A stretch of DNA of 64,000 nucleotides from JAFDBW01 sp963825575 (GCA_963825575.1 CAWGUB010000010.1:1-64000), one strand, 5' to 3'. Shown: positions 48,465 to 55,994, numbered from the stretch's first letter. Made by a program: numbers and translations. Notes: generated by a model not told the origin, from the letters alone.

Positions 48465-48818
48465 TTAAGGCCTCTGTTCATGCGTTGCCCTTGAATCTTT
48501 CGGGGCCTGCTCCCTTGCCGACATTGAGTAATCGCGCATGATATGACCGACCCGAATCCGGTAATCCCTGAACAAACTGCCGCGACCTTTCGCCTGGGCC
48601 GCTCGGTGCTCTGCCAGATTTCTCCAAATGGTCACCGAGGCTTCGTCTTCCCAGAAGGAAAGTGACAGGACCTTGTCCGGGTCTGTCAGGCTCTGGAAGC
48701 GTTCAATTGATATGAACCCCGGCATTTCAGCCAGATGTTCGCGCAGATTTGCGGCGATAGCGAGATATTCGGCTTTTCCTGTCTCTTTCGGGGTGACCTC
48801 GAAAATGACTGCGACCAT
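48465..48818 (-). CDS. Antibiotic-biosynthesis-monooxygenase (ABM) fold protein
   Basis: The 117-residue protein has MVAVIFEVTPKETGKAEYLAIAANLREHLAEMPGFISIERFQSLTDPDKVLSLSFWEDEASVTIWRNLAEHRAAQAKGRGSLFRDYRIRVGHI, the ferredoxin-like ABM pattern of small monooxygenases and heme-degrading enzymes. No cofactor-specific residues can be assigned. It is probably a housekeeping stress enzyme; the substrate is unknown. Confidence 0.8.
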   Translation of the reverse strand: MVAVIFEVTPKETGKAEYLAIAANLREHLAEMPGFISIERFQSLTDPDKVLSLSFWEDEASVTIWRNLAEHRAAQAKGRGSLFRDYRIRVGHIMRDYSMSAREQAPKDSRATHEQRP

Positions 48819-48942
48819 TGGTGTCTCCAGAGAGTTAAATGGTTTCTATGCCTATCACAGTCGAGTCACTCGACTGCGTATCTTCAGCCCGCTTGTGTGA
48901 TGTGTTAAGCGTTTGTGTGGATATACCATCCTGGCTCTTGGG

Positions 48943-50136
48943 CTAGATACGCCGCTTGACCTTGATGGCAATGGTGCCAACACCCAGAAAAGCCACGCCC
49001 ATGAGAACGAGGGTGAGCGGCCAGCCTAATGAATTCGCGAAGTGCTCTGCAGAGAAATAGCCGATGAAACCGAGCATCGCGATGACAGTTGTCAACAAAA
49101 GCGCCCGGCTTTGCAGCACGACACAGGCGTAGAGAATCGCAGCCGTCACGGCAAGGTAGAGCAGTTCAACGGGCGTGTCCTGCACAAGATCGAACAAGCC
49201 GCTGTAGAAGAGGATCGAACCGATGAAATAGCCAAGGCCTGCCAGGCGATAATGCCGCTCATCCTTGTGCAGGCCGTACGCCGTCAACATCACGCACACT
49301 CCTGTGATCACGCTCGCCCAGTTGGCGGACGTGACCAGCGCCATCTGGTCGAACAAACCACCGTTGAGCCAGCAGATCCCGATGAACAAAGCGGGTTCAG
49401 CGAGCACGCGGTGAGAGGTGTCTCCCAGGGCAACACCAACCAGGAACAACGAGGCGCCGAGCGCAATCGCGATATAGGTGACCGGGATGCCGAGCATGTC
49501 CAGGCCGACCTGCATAAATCCATAGACGAAAAAGAGTGCCGTGAATACCAGCACGGTGTACCTGTACTTGCCGAACAAGACTGTCTGGTGCAGGGTCATC
49601 ATGCCGAAGACGAAGAGCGTCGCGGCCCGCCAGTTGTCGCCGTGCGGGAACACCTCGTGGATGAGGACGAACCAGCCGCTGGTCATCATGAACGCACAGG
49701 CGATCGTCAGAGGCAGGATCAGCCTGGGAAATTTTTTCTCGTGCAGAGCGGACACCAGCACGATGAGGAGAACGTAGCCAACGCCCAGGGTCACGAAAAC
49801 CCGCATGATGCTGCCCATGTTGTCCCAGAACATGCCAATGTAGGTGCCGACACCGGCGAGAATGAAAATTGCTCCGAGGTAGGAAAAGAGAGTCCTGGCG
49901 ATATCGCTTTTGCTGCGCTTTGTCGCCGTCGCATCGATGGCAGCAGGTGTATTCAGTGCGTTTTCGACTTCGTCGAGCGTGATGTCGTAGGTCTTTATGA
50001 GCTGCGCTATCTGCTTGAGTGCGCCGGATTTGTCGGTGACGGCCGATAGGCCAAGGGCCCCGGCCAGCAACGGCCAGCCCCAGATGCCCCCACCAATTAA
50101 CAGCAGTATGACGATCAGGATCAGTAGCGAGATCAT
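48943..50136 (-). CDS. DUF2157-like polytopic membrane protein
   Basis: The 397-residue protein has an N-terminal helix and a short soluble stretch. About ten hydrophobic segments follow, spanning nearly the whole chain (SDIARTLFSYLGAIFILAGVGTYIGMFWDNMG onward). This resembles DUF2157-type bacterial membrane proteins of unknown role. The start overlaps the stop of the upstream 50133-50735 gene by four bases, so the two form a transcription unit. Confidence 0.7.
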   Translation of the reverse strand: MISLLILIVILLLIGGGIWGWPLLAGALGLSAVTDKSGALKQIAQLIKTYDITLDEVENALNTPAAIDATATKRSKSDIARTLFSYLGAIFILAGVGTYIGMFWDNMGSIMRVFVTLGVGYVLLIVLVSALHEKKFPRLILPLTIACAFMMTSGWFVLIHEVFPHGDNWRAATLFVFGMMTLHQTVLFGKYRYTVLVFTALFFVYGFMQVGLDMLGIPVTYIAIALGASLFLVGVALGDTSHRVLAEPALFIGICWLNGGLFDQMALVTSANWASVITGVCVMLTAYGLHKDERHYRLAGLGYFIGSILFYSGLFDLVQDTPVELLYLAVTAAILYACVVLQSRALLLTTVIAMLGFIGYFSAEHFANSLGWPLTLVLMGVAFLGVGTIAIKVKRRI

Positions 50137-50735
50137 GAGGAGACAACCCAGCCAACGAAGTGAGTGTTGCTGCTGTAATACCGATCCACAGCATTCGGCA
50201 GGCGGATGCTGCGCCCGTTTTTCGTCAGCACTGCTTCATGGCGATAGCGCGACGAATAAAAGATCTCGCCGAAAATATTCCCCGAATAGCGAGTGCTGCC
50301 TAACCTGAATTCGTATCCATCCGGTGCAATGCTGGACGAATCAACCGTCAGCCCTTCCAGGTCAGGGACGCTGAGTACAGTTGTTTTGAGGCCTTCCTCA
50401 GGGGCTTGCTGTGACTGGCCTGCCGGGGTCAGGCCGGAGGGGAGGATGATGGCGATCTCTTTTACTGCCCCGGTTTTCGGGTTGTAGCGCCACAGGCGCG
50501 GTTTCCGGTTGGCCTGCTCAGTACCCTGGTAGACAACCTGGACCTTCTGGTCTACGACGGATACCTGTACACCGTTTTGGTAATTGTAATACTCAGTCGC
50601 GTAAATTACTTCGTATTGCGGGGGATCTACCAATAGAGTGGGTATGCCCGAAACCAGGAGGAAAATTATAACAAGCAACAGCGGCAAACCCAGGCCAAAA
50701 GCGATGGTGGGGTTCTCGCGAAGAAAAGATTTCAT
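50133..50735 (-). CDS. Membrane-anchored protein of unknown function
   Basis: The 200-residue product has one N-terminal membrane helix (about 11-33) and a periplasmic domain rich in beta-type sequence (YEVIYATEYYNYQNGVQVSVVDQKVQVVYQG). I do not recognise a family. It is the first gene of a pair with the DUF2157-like gene and lies just beyond the last integron attC site. It is not itself followed by an attC, so I regard it as outside the cassette array. Confidence 0.65.
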   Translation of the reverse strand: MKSFLRENPTIAFGLGLPLLLVIIFLLVSGIPTLLVDPPQYEVIYATEYYNYQNGVQVSVVDQKVQVVYQGTEQANRKPRLWRYNPKTGAVKEIAIILPSGLTPAGQSQQAPEEGLKTTVLSVPDLEGLTVDSSSIAPDGYEFRLGSTRYSGNIFGEIFYSSRYRHEAVLTKNGRSIRLPNAVDRYYSSNTHFVGWVVSS

Positions 50736-50857
50736 GCCAACGTCTCCCTGTGTTCATAGTTTTGGCCCGGACTCAAAGGTGCTTGGTTCAAGAGCTTTGT
50801 GTTTTTATCCAGGAAGAACAAGTATCTGCTATAGAGATTATATCAAAATGTAAAAAC

Positions 50858-50966
50858 GCTTAACGGACCGAGCTAAGCGGGCTGGAGCTGGTCTTTTTCA
50901 AGTGTGTAGAAACCTTTACGCGAACCACCGACGTATCACCCAGTCCGCTTGAGCGATTGGTTAGCC
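50858..50966 (-). other. attC site of cassette 5
   Basis: In cassette orientation (minus strand) it starts with R'' GGCTAAC (50960-50966) and ends with R' GTTAAGC (50858-50864), which fits GTTRRRY. The inner arms, with GAGC-type matches and bulged bases, can pair. R'' followed by CAATCGC is shared with the other long attC sites of this array. The last codon and stop of the toxin gene overlap R''. Confidence 0.8.
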
Positions 50967-51257
50967 TTTCTCCCTTTTGGACGCCTTACGGTAAACAAGG
51001 TTCTTATCTCTTTTGCCAACAGCAACGACCAGTACGACAATTTCATCTTCAATGATTTCGTAAACAAGTCGATACCCGCTGGCACGAAGCTTAATCTTGT
51101 AATGATTCTCGAAACCGTGGAGTCGACTTGCTGGGACATGTGGATTCTGTAACCGTTCTCTTAGCTTCTTCTTGAGTTGGCTCTGGATGGAGGGATCCAG
51201 TTTTTTCCACTCCTTTAATGCAGTGGGCAGGAATTTCAGGCCGTATTTACAACTCAT
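50961..51257 (-). CDS. RelE/ParE-family toxin (cassette 5)
   Basis: The product of about 98 residues begins MSCKYGLKFLPTALKEWKKLDPSIQSQLKKKLRERL. It continues LHGFENHYKIKLRASGYRLVYEIIEDEIVVLVVAVGKRDKNLVYRKA, the classic RelE fold pattern of ribosome-dependent mRNA interferases. I use the ATG at 51257, which overlaps the end of the antitoxin gene; a TTG nine bases upstream is possible. It follows its antitoxin within one integron cassette. Confidence 0.92.
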   Translation of the reverse strand: MSCKYGLKFLPTALKEWKKLDPSIQSQLKKKLRERLQNPHVPASRLHGFENHYKIKLRASGYRLVYEIIEDEIVVLVVAVGKRDKNLVYRKASKREKG

Positions 51258-51498
51258 CGATATCAATTTCTACAGCTTCGATTTTTTCATTCTGCCTCTC
51301 GTTCACAAGCAAACCAAGTTGATAGTCTTCCAATCTCTCCATGAGCGCTTCATACGTTGCGGCAGGGATAAGATAAGCCGTGGGTCGGTTGTGATTTAAT
51401 ATTGCTATTGGCTCTCCCTCTGACTCGTCAATAAGGGCGCTTGGATTCTTTTTTAATTCGGAGATGCTGGCAGAACAGTTTGCTAGAACGGATTTCAT
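51247..51498 (-). CDS. Phd/YefM-family antitoxin (cassette 5)
   Basis: The 83-residue protein MKSVLANCSASISELKKNPSALIDESEGEPIAILNHNRPTAYLIPAATYEALMERLED has the Phd/YefM DNA-binding N-terminus. Its acidic tail (EAVEIDIDEL) should wrap the toxin. The ATG at 51498 follows GAGGTG at about six bases. Antitoxin before toxin is the usual order, and the pair represses its own promoter in known systems. Confidence 0.92.
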   Translation of the reverse strand: MKSVLANCSASISELKKNPSALIDESEGEPIAILNHNRPTAYLIPAATYEALMERLEDYQLGLLVNERQNEKIEAVEIDIDEL

Positions 51499-51586
51499 GA
51501 TGTTCACCTCTGGGCTATATTAAGTGCCATATAATGGTCGTAAAATAGCACTTAATCGTTGCGGTGTCAATTTTGAATGGTGTTTA

Positions 51587-51692
51587 GGCTAACGGTTCTG
51601 AATTGAGCGGCGAACAAACTCAAAGCAGGCGTGTAGACTGTCTAAGCGAACCACCCCTGCTTCACTCGTCGCGCTCGGATGATTGGTTATGA
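51587..51692 (-). other. attC site of cassette 4
   Basis: Minus-strand R'' is TCATAAC (51686-51692) and R' is GTTAGCC (51587-51593). Imperfect arms (GAGCG and AAGCAGG segments on both sides) can pair with unpaired bases between. R'' is followed by CAATC as in attC sites 3 and 5. The next cassette begins GTTAGCCT, matching the rc of the R'' of cassette 5. Confidence 0.8.
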
Positions 51693-51698
51693 GGCCGC

Positions 51699-51995
51699 CT
51701 AGGTGACGTGCCGTCGAATAAGAAGCCATAAGAGTGGAATCAACGCTATGGCAATAAAGAAAGCTGTTGAAGCCCGCGTTGCCCCTGAGCGTAGCTCAAA
51801 AACCCCCTGTACGGCACCCACTCCCGCCACAACGACGCTGAGAATGAGTGGAAGCAAAAAAAGAGGGGCAGTTGACCACGCACCCCATCCATCGAAGTTG
51901 CGAACGTAGAATTCTACCGCTACGAGACTGACGATTGGAAGCCAGCAAACGAACGTGAGACTGTTCCTCGTTTTTTTGGATGTACTCGTTGGCAA
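51699..51995 (-). CDS. Small membrane protein of unknown function (cassette 4)
   Basis: The 98-residue product has three hydrophobic segments: SLTFVCWLPIVSLVAVEFYV, APLFLLPLILSVVVAGVGAV and ASTAFFIAIALIPLLWLLI. The N-terminus is basic. No family was recognised. The only supported start is TTG at 51995, preceded by a GAGG site; if that is wrong, the protein is shorter. It lies between two attC sites and so is the sole gene of its cassette. Confidence 0.65.
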   Translation of the reverse strand: MPTSTSKKTRNSLTFVCWLPIVSLVAVEFYVRNFDGWGAWSTAPLFLLPLILSVVVAGVGAVQGVFELRSGATRASTAFFIAIALIPLLWLLIRRHVT

Positions 51996-52012
51996 ATAAA
52001 CCTCAACCTGCT

Positions 52013-52117
52013 GGATAACGGTTTGGAGCTGAGCTGCGGGTCACCGGGCGTGGAGTCGCTGTGTATTTTTCGAGAAGCAAGACCGTGATCCCCGTCAGCT
52101 CTTGCGATTGGTTAGAG
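52013..52117 (-). other. attC site of cassette 3
   Basis: Minus-strand R'' is CTCTAAC (52111-52117) and R' is GTTATCC (52013-52019). The arms share GAGCTGA as an exact inverted match. R'' lies inside the last codons of brnA, which is common in cassettes. Confidence 0.8.
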
Positions 52118-52349
52118 CCTGCTCCTGGGTATCGACGTAGGCATCGATCAGTTGCCGAATCATGCGCTGATATTGTGTATGGTGCTTGCCCGCTTCCGTT
52201 TTGAAGAAATCGACACTCTTTTTGCTGAGCGCGATGGTCACCTTGACTGATTCTTCTCGGAAGGCCAGTTCCTCGGGAGAGGGGAGGAAATCGGAGATCA
52301 CCCTAAATTCCCCGAGGGGCTCATCGGTGTATTGAATTTTCTTGCTCAT
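52095..52349 (-). CDS. brnA: BrnA-family antitoxin (cassette 3)
   Basis: The 84-residue protein has an N-terminal segment and the ribbon-helix-helix-like C-terminus VKVTIALSKKSVDFFKTEAGKHHTQYQRMIRQLIDAYV typical of BrnA antitoxins. The order toxin-then-antitoxin, overlapping by 29 bases, is also typical of brnTA. It should neutralise BrnT and repress the pair. Confidence 0.88.
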   Translation of the reverse strand: MSKKIQYTDEPLGEFRVISDFLPSPEELAFREESVKVTIALSKKSVDFFKTEAGKHHTQYQRMIRQLIDAYVDTQEQALTNRKS

Positions 52350-52611
52350 AAGTCACCTTTCCTTTTCGCCAGTATCCAGCCTCGATGATGCGGATGACGT
52401 GTTCGCGGTAAGTAAATCGTACCGTGAGGATACCGCCAGCTACTTTGCCGAAACAGTAGTAGCGCCGTTCCTGATCGCTATGGGTTACGTCTGCGGCAAT
52501 GACGCGGTGCGGGTCGGCGAAAGCATATTGGGCCTCGGAAAACGCAACGCCGTGTTTCTTCTGATTGTCTAAGTCTTTTTTCTGATCCCACTCGAAGCGC
52601 GTCATTGTCAT
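52321..52611 (-). CDS. brnT: BrnT-family toxin (cassette 3)
   Basis: The 96-residue protein has the BrnT signature FEWDQKKDLDNQKKHGVAFSEAQYAFADPHRV and ERRYYCFGKVAGGILTVRFTYREHVIRIIEAGYW. BrnT has a RelE-like fold and cleaves RNA. The start is an ATG, with a second ATG two codons downstream. Confidence 0.93.
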   Translation of the reverse strand: MTMTRFEWDQKKDLDNQKKHGVAFSEAQYAFADPHRVIAADVTHSDQERRYYCFGKVAGGILTVRFTYREHVIRIIEAGYWRKGKVTYEQENSIHR

Positions 52612-52683
52612 GGCAACATTCTATCACAAGATGGAGATAAAGCCATATTTATGTATGGCTTAAAGTATGGCTTGCTTCTATGG

Positions 52684-52740
52684 CTCTAACGTAAAATTAA
52701 GGGGCGCCGATAGGCGTCCCGCTTGAATGACGGGTTAGAT
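52684..52740 (-). other. attC site of cassette 2 (short, canonical)
   Basis: Minus-strand R'' ATCTAAC (52734-52740) fits RYYYAAC exactly and R' is GTTAGAG (52684-52690). At 57 bp it is the clearest site here: the arms pair around a short loop with extrahelical bases. Its R' GTTAGAGCC matches nine of ten bases of the rc of the R'' region of cassette 3. Confidence 0.92.
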
Positions 52741-52745
52741 ATTTA

Positions 52746-53039
52746 TTACAAATGGCCTTTATAAATTACCTTTTTCGCCAACTCATAACAACCCGCACAG
52801 ATCAACTTAAAATCTGCTAGTTTTTTGAACTCTTCAGACCATTCTCCCCCGTTCTGGAGCAACCAGTTTTCACAGGAGCTACACCAAGCAATGACTGGTA
52901 GGTCGTCAGTAGCATCCGACCAGAAAAAACCAACTCGCTCTTCAGCATCAATTGCCAAGCCAATATGTATGCAAACAAAGGCTATTTTGGAAGGCCCATG
53001 AAGATGACAATTTACAGTTTTCGGTGATGAGTTGGTCAT
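52746..53039 (-). CDS. Cysteine-rich small protein of unknown function (cassette 2)
   Basis: The 97-residue protein has CHLHG (Cys11), Cys23, CSSC (53-56) and CAGC (81-84), arranged like a zinc-binding domain. No family was recognised. It starts with ATG at 53039. It is the only gene between attC sites 1 and 2. Confidence 0.7.
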   Translation of the reverse strand: MTNSSPKTVNCHLHGPSKIAFVCIHIGLAIDAEERVGFFWSDATDDLPVIAWCSSCENWLLQNGGEWSEEFKKLADFKLICAGCYELAKKVIYKGHL

Positions 53040-53045
53040 TCGTAT

Positions 53046-53120
53046 TTCTAACGTTTCGCATCAGTGGCAAATTACGGAGCGCAGCGGAGCAATTTGTCCG
53101 CCTGCATGCGATTGTTATGT
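53046..53120 (-). other. attC site of cassette 1
   Basis: Minus-strand R'' is ACATAAC (53114-53120) and R' is GTTAGAA (53046-53052). The arms CGCAT and AATTTG/CAAATT pair well. The sequence GCACATAAC at R'' is the exact reverse complement of GTTATGTGC at the other end of the cassette (53476-53484). Confidence 0.92.
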
Positions 53121-53144
53121 GCGACTTATGCAGTTCTTATATAT

Positions 53145-53441
53145 TTATAACTCATCATCTGGCTCGAGCGCTGGTTCATCAAGTTCAGTTAACTCGTATC
53201 TTTCAGATAATGTTCTGATAACTTCTTTAATCAAACTGCTATTCAAATGTTCCGATTTGACCTGATGTTTCATGCTAGAGAAAGAGTCAACGGCCACTTT
53301 TTCGTCTCCCGCAAAGATCCATATCCAGGAATCTCCTTGAAGCCCATGCTCGATATTTGGGAACTTGCTTTTCAAATACTCGACAAGCTCGAAATGTATT
53401 TCCGAGTAGTGCTGCTTGTATTGCAATTCGGCGAAAATCAT
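53145..53441 (-). CDS. Acidic small protein of unknown function (cassette 1)
   Basis: The product of about 98 residues starts MIFAELQYKQHYSEIHFELVEYLKSKFPNIEHGLQGDSWIWIFAGDEKVAVDSF and has an acidic tail (ELDEPALEPDDEL). No family was recognised. A TTG six bases upstream of the ATG at 53441 is an alternative. It is the integrase-proximal cassette, so it should be the first read from any promoter in the attI region. Confidence 0.7.
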   Translation of the reverse strand: MIFAELQYKQHYSEIHFELVEYLKSKFPNIEHGLQGDSWIWIFAGDEKVAVDSFSSMKHQVKSEHLNSSLIKEVIRTLSERYELTELDEPALEPDDEL

Positions 53442-53475
53442 CTTCAAGTCGTATTCAGTCTGGAAATTACCTCAA

Positions 53476-53640
53476 GCACATAACATTGATTGAACAAGTG
53501 AGTAGACTCGATATTGCTACGCACCTGTTAGTTTAAAGTTTTGCCGGCAAGTTTCCGAAAAACAAACCGAACCGACAGTGTGAATACAAAAATATCCAGA
53601 ACAAAAACCGAGTTAAGCTCGTCAGTCTGTTCTGGATATT
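53476..53640 (-). other. Putative attI region of the integron
   Basis: The insertion core GTTATGT (minus, 53478-53484) marks where cassette 1 joins. The remainder up to the hairpin at 53591 is AT-rich and non-coding, between the array and intI, exactly where attI lies in known integrons. Repeated integrase-binding boxes could not be proven by eye, and no confident Pc promoter was found. Confidence 0.65.
53591..53640. repeat. 13-bp inverted repeat upstream of intI
   Basis: AATATCCAGAACA (53591-53603) and TGTTCTGGATATT (53628-53640) are perfect inverted copies around a short inner CGAG/CTCG hairpin. It sits between attI and the intI promoter and could act as a terminator toward the array, an operator, or a remnant. 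Confidence 0.8.
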
Positions 53641-53679
53641 CTCAAAAAATCCCCCTCAGTGTTCGTGTGCAATTTTCGG

Positions 53680-53708
53680 GTGACAGAGTTCACTGATTTC
53701 GCTATCTT
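53680..53708 (+). promoter_or_regulatory. Candidate intI promoter
   Basis: GTGACA (53680-53685), 17 bases, then TATCTT (53703-53708), about 56 bases before the intI start. No clear LexA box of a known type overlaps it. Confidence 0.45.
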
Positions 53709-53763
53709 AGCCACATTTAATGCCTTTGGCAATTGTTATCGATTCACCACACAGGAGGGAACC

Positions 53764-54735
53764 ATGCAGAAACCACGTCTTTTGGACCAGGTGCGCGATG
53801 TGTGCCGGGTTCGTCATTACAGCCCCCGTACCGAAAAAACCTACATTCAATGGATCAAGCGCTACATCTTCTTTCACGATAAGCGCCATCCGAAAGATAT
53901 GGGTGCGCAGGAAATCAATGCGTTCTTAAGCTGGCTGGCGACCTCACAAAAAGTTTCGGCGGCCACGCAGAACCAGGCGTTGAATGCGTTGGTTTTTCTT
54001 TATCACCAGGTGCTGAAGATCGACCCCGGTGATTTCGGTGAAGTCGTGCGGGCGAAGAAAAAGAAACGCCTGCCGGTGGTGCTAGGCCGCGACGAGGTGC
54101 AGGCGGTCCTGTCGAATCTGCACGGCGACTGGTGGCTGGTAGTCAGCCTGCTGTATGGCTCCGGGATGCGTCTGATGGAAGGGATCAAGCTACGAGTCAA
54201 AGATCTCGATTTCGAGAGGTTGGAAGTGACGGTGCGCGAAGGCAAGGGCGGTTATGACCGACGCACAATGCTGCCGCAGTCTTTGGTTGAGCCGTTGCAG
54301 AAGCATCTGCGCAAGGTGAAGGCGGTTCATGATGATGATCTGGCGGCAGGTTACGGCGAGGTGTGGCTGCCCGGCGCCCTGTCTCGTAAATACCCCAACG
54401 CCGGGCGCGAGTGGGGCTGGCAGTACGTGTTCCCGGCGTCGCGCCGGTCACGCGATCCGGAGAGCGGCGAGATTCGTCGCCACCATACGTTTGAGACCAA
54501 TATCCAGAAAGCGGTCAAGGCGGCGGTGCGTGAGGCGGGCATTACCAAGCGGGTCGGTCCGCACACCTTTCGGCATTGCTTTGCGACGCACTTGTTGGAG
54601 GCCGGTTACGATATCCGCACGGTGCAGGAACTTTTGGGGCATAAGGACGTGAAGACGACGATGATTTATACGCATGTTTTGAATAAGGGGGGGAAGGGAG
54701 TACAGAGTCCGTTGGACTCTGTTCCCCGGCGGTAA
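53764..54735 (+). CDS. intI: Integron integrase IntI
   Basis: The 323-residue tyrosine recombinase has an SAM-like N-terminal domain. All catalytic residues are present: Arg136 (GSGMR), Lys161, His267 and Arg270 (HTFRH), His293 (LGH) and Tyr302 (MIYTH). The segment YGEVWLPGALSRKYPNAGREWGWQYVFP (about 196-224) is the extra patch found only in integron integrases, needed for attC recognition. The offset to IntI1 numbering is a constant 10. AGGAGGGAACC precedes the ATG. It is divergent from the cassettes. Confidence 0.96.
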   Translation: MQKPRLLDQVRDVCRVRHYSPRTEKTYIQWIKRYIFFHDKRHPKDMGAQEINAFLSWLATSQKVSAATQNQALNALVFLYHQVLKIDPGDFGEVVRAKKKKRLPVVLGRDEVQAVLSNLHGDWWLVVSLLYGSGMRLMEGIKLRVKDLDFERLEVTVREGKGGYDRRTMLPQSLVEPLQKHLRKVKAVHDDDLAAGYGEVWLPGALSRKYPNAGREWGWQYVFPASRRSRDPESGEIRRHHTFETNIQKAVKAAVREAGITKRVGPHTFRHCFATHLLEAGYDIRTVQELLGHKDVKTTMIYTHVLNKGGKGVQSPLDSVPRR

Positions 54736-54847
54736 AGCCGTAAAGCCCTAAAGCCTACCCTTCCGTTGGACAGCTCCTGGAAACGTAGTATCATGAGAAA
54801 CTGTCTGTTGTGAAAAATTCCATCCCTGCCAGATAAGGAGATCTGCA

Positions 54848-55972
54848 ATGCGCAAGATGTTGTTCCGTTCGATGCAACTGTTATTAATAGTCGTTTGCCT
54901 GGCCGCTTTGTTCGCCTGCGGCGAGCAGCAGACCAAGGCTCCCGAAGTTGCCCAGAAAGCAGCAGAGCTGGAGCAGAAGATCTACAACTGGAAGCTGGCC
55001 ATGACCTGGCCGGATAACTTCCCGATCTTCAGTGACGCGGTCAAAAACGTCGCTGAGAAGGTCAAGGTCATGTCCAAAGGCGAGCTGCTGATCGACATTG
55101 ACGGTGCCAACAAGCACAAGGCAGCGCTCGGTGTCCTCGACATGGTCAACGGTGGCCAGTACCAGATGGGCCATACCGCCTCCTACTACTGGAAGGGCAA
55201 GGATGCCAGCACCATGTTCTTTACCACCATGCCATTCGGCATGACAGCGCCAGAGCAGTACGCCTGGTTCTACTACGGCGGCGGCATGGACCTGATGCAG
55301 AAGGTTTTTGCCCGACACGGGGTCTATTCTTTCCCCGGCGGCAATACCGGCGTCCAGATGGGTGGCTGGTTCCGCAAGGAGATCAAGACGCTTGATGACC
55401 TGAAAGGGCTGAAGATGCGCATCCCCGGATTCGCTGGCGAGATCTTTGCCAAGTTGGGCGTAACCGTTACCAATATCCCACCGGGCGAGCTCTACACGTC
55501 ATTGGACCGTGGCACGATCGATGCGCTCGAGTGGGTGGGCCCCGCACTTGATTTGAAGATGGGGTTCCAGAAGATTGCACCTTACTACTACACGGGTTGG
55601 CACGAGCCGGCTTCCGAGCTGCAGTTCCTGGTCAACCGCAAGGCTTTCGATGAGTTGCCAAAACATTTGCAGGAGATCCTCGTTACCGCCATGAAGGCGG
55701 AGACACTCGATGCCTATGCGCGGATGTTCAACGACAATGCGGTCAACTTTGCAGCCATTCGTACCGATTACCCGGAGGTCAAGATCAAGACTTTTGCTCC
55801 AAAGATTCTTGATGCCATGAAAGTGGTGAATAACCAGCTGCTCGAGGAAGCTGCGGCAAAAGATGAGCAGTTCAGGGAAATCCTCGACTCGCAGAGGGCC
55901 TACCAGGCCAAGGCGCGCGCCTGGACCGTGATCTCCGATTATGCCTATGTGAAGGATAACCAGGGCGAGTAG
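54848..55972 (+). CDS. TRAP transporter solute-binding protein (DctP family), lipoprotein
   Basis: The 374-residue protein has a lipoprotein signal with LFAC (Cys24). A DctP fold follows: YNWKLAMTWPDNFPIFSDAVKNVAEKVKVMSKGELLIDIDG..., TLDDLKGLKMRIPGFAGEIFAKLGVTVTNIPPGELYTSLDRGTIDALEW with the ligand-binding Arg. It ends in a helix (AAKDEQFREILDSQRAYQAKARAW). Known relatives bind organic acids and feed DctQ/DctM. No such membrane genes are next to it, so it may serve distant ones. AAGGAG precedes the ATG. Confidence 0.93.
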   Translation: MRKMLFRSMQLLLIVVCLAALFACGEQQTKAPEVAQKAAELEQKIYNWKLAMTWPDNFPIFSDAVKNVAEKVKVMSKGELLIDIDGANKHKAALGVLDMVNGGQYQMGHTASYYWKGKDASTMFFTTMPFGMTAPEQYAWFYYGGGMDLMQKVFARHGVYSFPGGNTGVQMGGWFRKEIKTLDDLKGLKMRIPGFAGEIFAKLGVTVTNIPPGELYTSLDRGTIDALEWVGPALDLKMGFQKIAPYYYTGWHEPASELQFLVNRKAFDELPKHLQEILVTAMKAETLDAYARMFNDNAVNFAAIRTDYPEVKIKTFAPKILDAMKVVNNQLLEEAAAKDEQFREILDSQRAYQAKARAWTVISDYAYVKDNQGE

Positions 55973-55994
55973 CAAAGCTTGTTGTGATTCACGG

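Noticed and set aside
49042..50049. 335-codon forward frame opposite the DUF2157-like gene
   Set aside because: Its translation is a charged, low-complexity shadow of a membrane protein gene.
48943..50735. The two-gene membrane unit as a sixth integron cassette
   Set aside because: No attC site follows it, and it is longer than the cassettes. It appears to be ordinary chromosome at the array end.
50858..53484. Regularly spaced repeats considered as a CRISPR array
   Set aside because: The repeats are of unequal length (57-109 bp), differ in sequence, and separate genes rather than short spacers. They fit attC sites.
53486..53590. A Pc promoter for the cassettes in the attI region
   Set aside because: Several weak boxes exist on the minus strand, but no pair has acceptable sequence and spacing.
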